From Candidatus Dadabacteria bacterium (GTDB lineage Bacteria; Desulfobacterota_D; UBA1144; Nemesobacterales; Nemesobacteraceae), in contig JAPPAR010000002.1 of the NCBI GenBank assembly GCA_026705445.1, forward strand, positions 1 to 56,099: a stretch of 56,099 nt of DNA, given 5' to 3'. Made by a program: the position numbers and the translations under genes. The notes under the pieces were generated by a model that saw only the letters and a list, made by a program, of their open reading frames with translations, had not been told where the DNA came from and made no database searches. Positions 51,701-56,099 of the stretch are shown here, in pieces; the stretch's first letter is position 1, and the number at the start of each line of letters is the position of its first letter.

Positions 51701-52963
51701 CTGAGTGAAGAACATATTTTCAAAGAAAGTCCGCGCGACTTCATCGGAAGGAGGGTCCGTCGGCCTGAATTTCTTGTATATCTCCGTTATGGCTTCCTCA
51801 CATGAATCCACCTTATCGGAAAGAAGTGTGGTCCGAAGAGAACTCACGAACAGGGTCTTGTCTATGTAGTAGACTCTGAGGGTTTTTTTACCGACTCTGC
51901 GGAGTTCGTCGAGTTTCTCTTCCGTTATTTCCTCATTGAAATCTAGTATTACTTCCCCAGTTTCGGGGTCGGAGACCACTTCGGCCGAGGGTTTTTCCAT
52001 TATCTCTTCATCTGAAACAGGTATGGAACTCATGCCAACTTCTTCGAATCTTGAAAGAAGATTTTTCAGCCTTCTTCCCTTTCTACCTATAAGGTCACCT
52101 GTTTCCGGGTGGTTTATATCCACAGTCACTTTCTGATAGGAAATTATTTCGGTGGTCTTTTCTTTCTTAAAACCCTCCGCTCCCACCTCGAAAACTTCCG
52201 CGGTTACTTCTTTTCGAAGTTCTTCTGGTTCTATATGGAAAGTCTCCACGGGATAGAAGAAATCCATTATCTGCTGCTCATCATAACCCATGGCCTTGAG
52301 AAGAACGGTGACGTGGAATTTTTTCTTTCTGTCTATGCGCACATGGAGCATGTCTTTCAGATCATATTCAAAATCAAGCCAGCGACCGTTTTGAGGAACG
52401 ATTCTCGCTATAAAAGATCCTTCCTTTCCGGACAGCTGGTTCTTGCTTTTGTCCCGATCAAAAAACACTCCGGGAGATCTGTGGAGCTGGTTTACGATTA
52501 CTCTTTCGGTTCCGTTTACTATAAAAGAACCGCTGGGGGTCATAAGCTGTACTTCCCCAAAGTATATCTCTTGCTCTTTAATGTCGCGGAACTGTCTCTC
52601 GGTATCTTTCTGTCCTTTTTCACCTTCAGGAATGTCCCAAATTATAAGACGGAAAGTTACATAAAGAGGAGCAGTGTAGGTATAGCCCTTAAGCCTGCAT
52701 TCGGCGAAATCATACTTGGGTTCGTCCAGCCTGTAGCTGAGATATTCCAAAGAAGCCTTGCCATTATAATCCTCAAGAGGAAAAACAGCCTTGAAGGCTC
52801 CATGAAGGCCGGTGTCCGAACGCTCATCTGGAGGAACATCGGCCTGCAGAAAATCTTCGTACGATTTTATCTGTACATCAAGCAGGTGGGGGATATCCAG
52901 AACCTGGGGGATCTTCGAAAAATCTTTCCTTAATTCCTGAGACTCTATATTCTCTATGGTCAA
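48773..52963 (-). CDS. rpoB: RNA polymerase subunit beta
   Basis: The 1,396-residue beta subunit. Rifampicin-region residues are typical ([33 protein letters not shown], quoted by its ends [11 protein letters not shown] and [11 protein letters not shown]). [14 protein letters not shown] in the catalytic part and [19 protein letters not shown] at the C terminus are conserved. The start codon is TTG, because GAGGGGG lies six bases upstream and no ATG precedes the conserved N terminus. It follows rplL after 53 bases, with no visible attenuator. Confidence 0.97.
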   Translation of the reverse strand: [1396 protein letters not shown]

Positions 52964-53016
52964 CGCGCACCCCCTCGTTTTTTAATTTAAGTGAAAATAA
53001 CCGAAGAAAATTATGG

Positions 53017-53400
53017 TCAGTTAACTTCAACGGTTGCCCCGGCGTCTTCAAGCTTCTTCTTGATGTCTGCAGCCTCATCCTTGCTAACTCCCTCTTTTAC
53101 AGGTTTTGGAACTCCTTCAACAAGCTCCTTGGATTCCTTGAGTCCAAGACCCGCGATTTCCCTTACTGCTTTTATGACCTGTATTTTCTTGTCTCCGAAA
53201 GAACTGAGAATTACACTAAACTCAGTTTTCTCTTCGGCCGCAGGAGCGGCTTCGGCACCGGCAGCAGTGGCAACAGCAACTTGTGGCGCAGCGGCCTGAA
53301 CACCGAACTTTTCCTTTATTTCCTCTATCAGTTCGGAGATCTCAAGCATGCTAGCTTGTTCAAGATAAGTGACAACGTCTGTTCTACTAATATCGGGCAT
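53017..53400 (-). CDS. rplL: Ribosomal protein L7/L12
   Basis: Acidic stalk protein of the large subunit, 127 residues, present in several copies bound to L10 and recruiting translation factors. The N-terminal dimerisation part, an Ala-rich hinge ([22 protein letters not shown], quoted by its ends) and the C-terminal domain [24 protein letters not shown], where the G-L-K motif occurs, are clear. AAGGAGG precedes the ATG. Confidence 0.98.
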   Translation of the reverse strand: MPDISRTDVVTYLEQASMLEISELIEEIKEKFGVQAAAPQVAVATAAGAEAAPAAEEKTEFSVILSSFGDKKIQVIKAVREIAGLGLKESKELVEGVPKPVKEGVSKDEAADIKKKLEDAGATVEVN

Positions 53401-53436
53401 TTTTATTCCTCCTTGATAAAACAGTTCTACAGCTTT

Positions 53437-53958
53437 TTATTTAGTTTTCTTTTCTTTTAAACCTTCTAACACATTGACAATGTTTGAGCGTGCCTGCTCC
53501 AAGACTCCCACAAGGTTGCCCATCGGAGCACTAAGCAGGCCTACAAACTCGGAGATAAGCTCCTGCCTTGACGGAAGCTTTGCTATCTGCTCTATTCTGG
53601 ATACATCTACTACTTCTCCTTCGAATATACCGCCCTTTATCTTGATTTCCGGGAAATCTTCGCCGTAATCAACAAAAACCTTCGCTGCCGCGGAAGACTC
53701 TCCGTCACAGATAGCAATCGCTGTGGGACCCGAAAAAAGATCTTTCATTTTTTCTATGTCCGTTCCTAGTGAAGCTTTCTCCAGAAGGGTGTTCTTTACA
53801 ACCCTGAACTCCGTATTGGTCTGCCTGAGTTTTTTCCTCAGGACATCCATCTCCTTCACCTTAAGTCCTTGGTATTCAACAACAAACACCGAGGAAACGG
53901 AATGGAATCTGGATGCCAAGTCGTCAATTACTTTCTGCTTTTCGGCTTTACTGAGCAT
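53437..53958 (-). CDS. rplJ: Ribosomal protein L10
   Basis: Binds 23S rRNA at the GTPase-associated centre and carries L7/L12 dimers. The 173-residue protein begins with MLSKAEKQKVIDDLA and has FRVVKNTLLEKA, both family features; the C-terminal helix carries the L12 sites. The gap to rplA is 36 bases, too short for the long L10-binding leader that controls this operon in E. coli. Confidence 0.97.
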   Translation of the reverse strand: MLSKAEKQKVIDDLASRFHSVSSVFVVEYQGLKVKEMDVLRKKLRQTNTEFRVVKNTLLEKASLGTDIEKMKDLFSGPTAIAICDGESSAAAKVFVDYGEDFPEIKIKGGIFEGEVVDVSRIEQIAKLPSRQELISEFVGLLSAPMGNLVGVLEQARSNIVNVLEGLKEKKTK

Positions 53959-53994
53959 AGTCTCTCTCTTCTCGTATCTAGTTTCGCGTTACGC

Positions 53995-54720
53995 TTACGC
54001 CGCAATTCCCATACTTTTAAGTTCGTTCCTAATATCCGGCACACTAACTCCGATACCGGGACCCATGGTCGCCGACACCGAAACTCTCTTCAGAAAAATA
54101 CCCTTAGAAGCAACAGGTTTCTCTTTGATCAGAAAACCCATAAAGGCGAGGAAGTTTTCTTTCAGGTTCTCTTTTCCGAAAGAGACTTTTCCAACAGGAG
54201 CGTGTATAACCCCGCTTTTGTCATTTCTGATTTCAACACGACCGGCCTTTGATTCCTTGACCATGTTAGCGACATCCGAAGTTACAGTACCTACCTTAGG
54301 ACTCGGCATCAGTCCTCTTGGCCCCAGCACTTTTCCCAGTCTTCCAACCTTTGACATCACGTCAGGAGTGGCTATAGCCACGTCAAAATCAAGCCAGTTC
54401 TCCTTAGAAATTTTTTCCACGATATCGTCAAGACCCACATAATCGGCCCCGGCATCTTTTGCCTCGACTGCCTTATCATCCGTTGCAAACACGAGGACCG
54501 TCATTTTTTTCCCGAGACCGTGAGGCAACACGAGTGCGGAACGAATCTGCTGGTTCGCATGTCTGGGGTCTATGCCGAGATTTACGGCTATATCCACCGT
54601 TTCGTCAAATTTCGCATAGTGGGCCTGAGCCACAAGCTCCATGGCCTCATCAACCGTATACTCTTTGCGGGAATCTACTTTGGTGCTTACGTCAATATAT
54701 TTTTTTCCTCTGGTGGTCAT
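53995..54720 (-). CDS. rplA: Ribosomal protein L1
   Basis: Forms the L1 stalk and assists release of E-site tRNA; in many bacteria it also represses its own operon. The 241-residue protein shows the motif DKSGVIHAPVGKVSF and GLMPSPKVGTVT, both typical. It follows rplK by 16 bases. GGAGAG precedes the ATG. Confidence 0.98.
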   Translation of the reverse strand: MTTRGKKYIDVSTKVDSRKEYTVDEAMELVAQAHYAKFDETVDIAVNLGIDPRHANQQIRSALVLPHGLGKKMTVLVFATDDKAVEAKDAGADYVGLDDIVEKISKENWLDFDVAIATPDVMSKVGRLGKVLGPRGLMPSPKVGTVTSDVANMVKESKAGRVEIRNDKSGVIHAPVGKVSFGKENLKENFLAFMGFLIKEKPVASKGIFLKRVSVSATMGPGIGVSVPDIRNELKSMGIAA

Positions 54721-54736
54721 GAAGTCTCTCCAAACT

Positions 54737-55156
54737 CTATCCTTCTATATCAATTCCCATGCTTCTCGCGGTACCACGCACAACCATCAAAGCCGCGTCA
54801 ATTTCATCAGTATTGAGATCCTCGAGCTTTCTTTGCGCTATCTCCCTTGCCTGTTCCTCCGTAATCTTGCCGGCTTTGGTCCTCGGAGTGGATCCTGAAC
54901 CTTTTTCAAGGCCCGCAGCTTTTTTCAGCAGGTAAGAAGTAGGGGGAGTTTTTATCTGAAGATCAAAAGACCTGTCCGCGTAAACGGTCACCGTAACTGG
55001 AAGAAGCCCTTCGGAAGAAGACGTCTGGGCATTAAAGGCTTTGCAGAATTCCATTATGTTCACGCCTCTTTGTCCGAGCGCGGGACCTACCGGAGGCGAA
55101 GGGGATGCCTTTCCCGCTTCAATCAGCAACTTTATGTAACCGCTTATTTTCTTCAT
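54737..55156 (-). CDS. rplK: Ribosomal protein L11
   Basis: Binds the GTPase-associated centre of 23S rRNA and is needed for stringent-response activation of RelA. The 139-residue protein has the proline-rich [23 protein letters not shown], quoted by its ends [10 protein letters not shown] and FCKAFN, in the N-terminal domain and the C-terminal rRNA-binding domain. It starts directly next to the nusG stop. Confidence 0.98.
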   Translation of the reverse strand: MKKISGYIKLLIEAGKASPSPPVGPALGQRGVNIMEFCKAFNAQTSSSEGLLPVTVTVYADRSFDLQIKTPPTSYLLKKAAGLEKGSGSTPRTKAGKITEEQAREIAQRKLEDLNTDEIDAALMVVRGTARSMGIDIEG

Positions 55157-55717
55157 CTAGATTTTCTCCACCTGATTAAAATCGAGCTCTATGGGTGTGG
55201 TCCTGCCAAAAATGCTGACCAGTACCTGCACCCTGGCTTTTTCGGGTTTTACATCTTCTATAATTCCGGAAAAATTAGCAAAAGGACCTTCTATAACTCT
55301 TATGGATTCTCCTTTTTCAAAAGCGACGCTCGGCTTGGGCTTGAGCGTGCCCTCTTTTGCCCTTGTTTTTATCTCGTTAACTTTTTCTTCGTCAACTTCG
55401 GGGATGGAATCAATATTTATCTTTCCATCAACCGGGCGACCTCCCACGAAACTTATCACTTTCGGTATCTCCCGTACGAAATCCAGGGTTTCCTTGTTAA
55501 GTTCCATTTTAAGCATTATATATCCGGGAAAGAATTTCCTAATAGATGTTCTCTTCCTTCCGCCTTTCTGTGTTTCAACTACTGTCTCAGTAGGAATAAA
55601 AACCTCGTCAATGGCAAGGTTTTCATTGTTCATGCTCTCCATCCCGTTTTCTATCTGGGTTTTAACCCGTTCCTCAAAACCGGTATTTACATGCACTATA
55701 TACCACTTGCTCGGCAT
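55157..55717 (-). CDS. nusG: Transcription antitermination factor NusG
   Basis: Binds RNA polymerase and couples transcription to translation or to Rho. The 186-residue protein has the NGN domain (WYIVHVNTGFEERVK at the start, FFPGYIMLKM and ISFVGG) and a C-terminal KOW motif (GESIRVIEGPFANFSG). It lies between secE and rplK, the usual order. Confidence 0.98.
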   Translation of the reverse strand: MPSKWYIVHVNTGFEERVKTQIENGMESMNNENLAIDEVFIPTETVVETQKGGRKRTSIRKFFPGYIMLKMELNKETLDFVREIPKVISFVGGRPVDGKINIDSIPEVDEEKVNEIKTRAKEGTLKPKPSVAFEKGESIRVIEGPFANFSGIIEDVKPEKARVQVLVSIFGRTTPIELDFNQVEKI

Positions 55718-55742
55718 TCGAAAACTGCTCCCGATTCGCTCT

Positions 55743-55946
55743 TTAACTCAGTATAAGACCAAACAGAAAAGAGAACACGTAATCGGCCAGCATAAAAAAG
55801 AGTGCAAAAAACGCGGTAATAATAACAACCACTAAGGTTGATTTAACCGTATCTTTACGCTCGGGCCAGGTTATTCTTTTCAGTTCTGTAGCAACACCGC
55901 TGAGATACCTGGTCGTATCAACTTTGATCCTGTCAAATTTTTCCAT
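55743..55946 (-). CDS. secE: Preprotein translocase subunit SecE
   Basis: Essential small subunit of the SecYEG channel. The 67-residue protein has the conserved amphipathic helix (ELKRITWPERKDTVKST) and one membrane span (about residues 37-60). I start at the ATG at 55944-55946. The longer frame runs into the tRNA-Trp gene, so its extra 14 residues are not real. A gap of 15 bases separates this ATG from the tRNA 3' end. Confidence 0.93.
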   Translation of the reverse strand: MEKFDRIKVDTTRYLSGVATELKRITWPERKDTVKSTLVVVIITAFFALFFMLADYVFSFLFGLILS

Positions 55947-55961
55947 GACTTGGTTTTTCTG

Positions 55962-56034
55962 CAGGGCAGGAGGGTCTCGAACCCCCAACCTGCGGTTTTG
56001 GAGACCGCTGCTCTACCAATTGAGCTACTGCCCT
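55962..56034 (-). tRNA. tRNA-Trp (CCA)
   Basis: Complete cloverleaf on the minus strand. The acceptor stem is AGGGCAG/CTGCCCT, the D-arm is GCTC...GAGC, the anticodon arm is GCGGT-CTCCAAA-ACCGC with anticodon CCA, and the T-arm is GGGGG-TTCGAGA-CCCTC with one G-T pair. Discriminator G follows. The 3' CCA is not encoded. It lies between tuf and secE, the classical place in many bacteria. Confidence 0.95.
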
Positions 56035-56051
56035 GTAGAGTCTATTACTCA

Positions 56052-56099
56052 TCACTCAATTATTTCTGTTACTACGCCTGCCCCAACTGTCCTTCCACC
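56052..56099 (-). CDS. tuf: Elongation factor Tu, C-terminal 15 residues (gene continues beyond the window)
   Basis: The last codons of a minus-strand frame read GGRTVGAGVVTEIIE and stop with TGA at 56052-56054. GGRTVGAGVV is the invariant EF-Tu C terminus. The position before tRNA-Trp, secE and nusG fits the tuf gene of this cluster. Only the 3' end is inside the window. Confidence 0.93.
   Translation of the reverse strand, partial: GGRTVGAGVVTEIIE

Noticed and set aside
53959-53994. L10-type autoregulatory leader before rplJ
   Set aside because: Only 36 bases separate rplA and rplJ, too few for the known leader structure.
55947-55988. N-terminal extension of secE
   Set aside because: It would be encoded by the 3' part of the tRNA-Trp gene; an ATG at 55946 fits the family start.

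Overview
The window is a stretch of a bacterial chromosome dominated by conserved housekeeping genes, with a few short accessory segments. The repertoire (IHF/HU protein, HrcA-GrpE-DnaJ, SecG, SecE, AdoMet-reactivated MetH, LipB/Lpd, sigma70-like TTGACA/TATAAT promoters, no Gram-positive hallmarks) suggests a Gram-negative lineage. Desulfobacterota or a candidate phylum such as Dadabacteria is a plausible but unproven placement; a marine or host-associated origin would fit the scattered toxin-antitoxin remnants but is only an impression.

Left part (1-18.4 kb), mostly on the minus strand: the 3' end of tRNA-Glu, ATP-dependent PEP carboxykinase, two tandem paralogous alpha/beta hydrolases, a small hypothetical gene, endonuclease III, a 7Fe ferredoxin with a clear terminator, tpiA-secG, a class I aminotransferase, peptide deformylase, an IHF/HU protein, a complete metH and a GloB-like metallo-hydrolase. 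Divergent from gloB are threonine synthase and a MoaD/ThiS-like sulfur carrier. An orphan ribbon-helix-helix antitoxin and the hrcA-grpE-dnaJ operon (without dnaK) follow.

Middle (18.4-34.2 kb), the accessory-rich part: an AAA ATPase with a DUF4143 domain, behind a 400-bp intergenic region that holds a duplicated promoter module and a perfect 17-bp hairpin; the lpd-lipB-TPR operon; a half-size EamA transporter; an island of a 5'-truncated DNA methyltransferase-HNH fusion, a secreted hypothetical, a tiny basic AT-hook-like protein, a 38-residue ORF and a receiver-like protein; then ilvE and pepA. Next is a very large helicase gene (exonuclease + RecQ + UvrD, about 1,713 residues if intact) split by one extra G in a seven-G run. 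A HigBA toxin-antitoxin pair is divergent from it.

Right part (34.2-56.1 kb): a plus-strand run of a PepT-like M20 peptidase, CbiX-like protein, HAD hydrolase, acyl-CoA synthetase, purL and purF. It converges on the minus-strand translation/transcription cluster tuf-tRNA-Trp-secE-nusG-rplK-rplA-rplJ-rplL-rpoB-rpoC, with valS downstream of rpoC.

The most unusual items are the frameshifted exonuclease-RecQ-UvrD helicase, the duplicated promoter module with the adjacent hairpin, the decayed methyltransferase-HNH island, and several promoters so close to start codons that their mRNAs would be nearly leaderless. I found no CRISPR array, no intact prophage and no complete insertion sequence.
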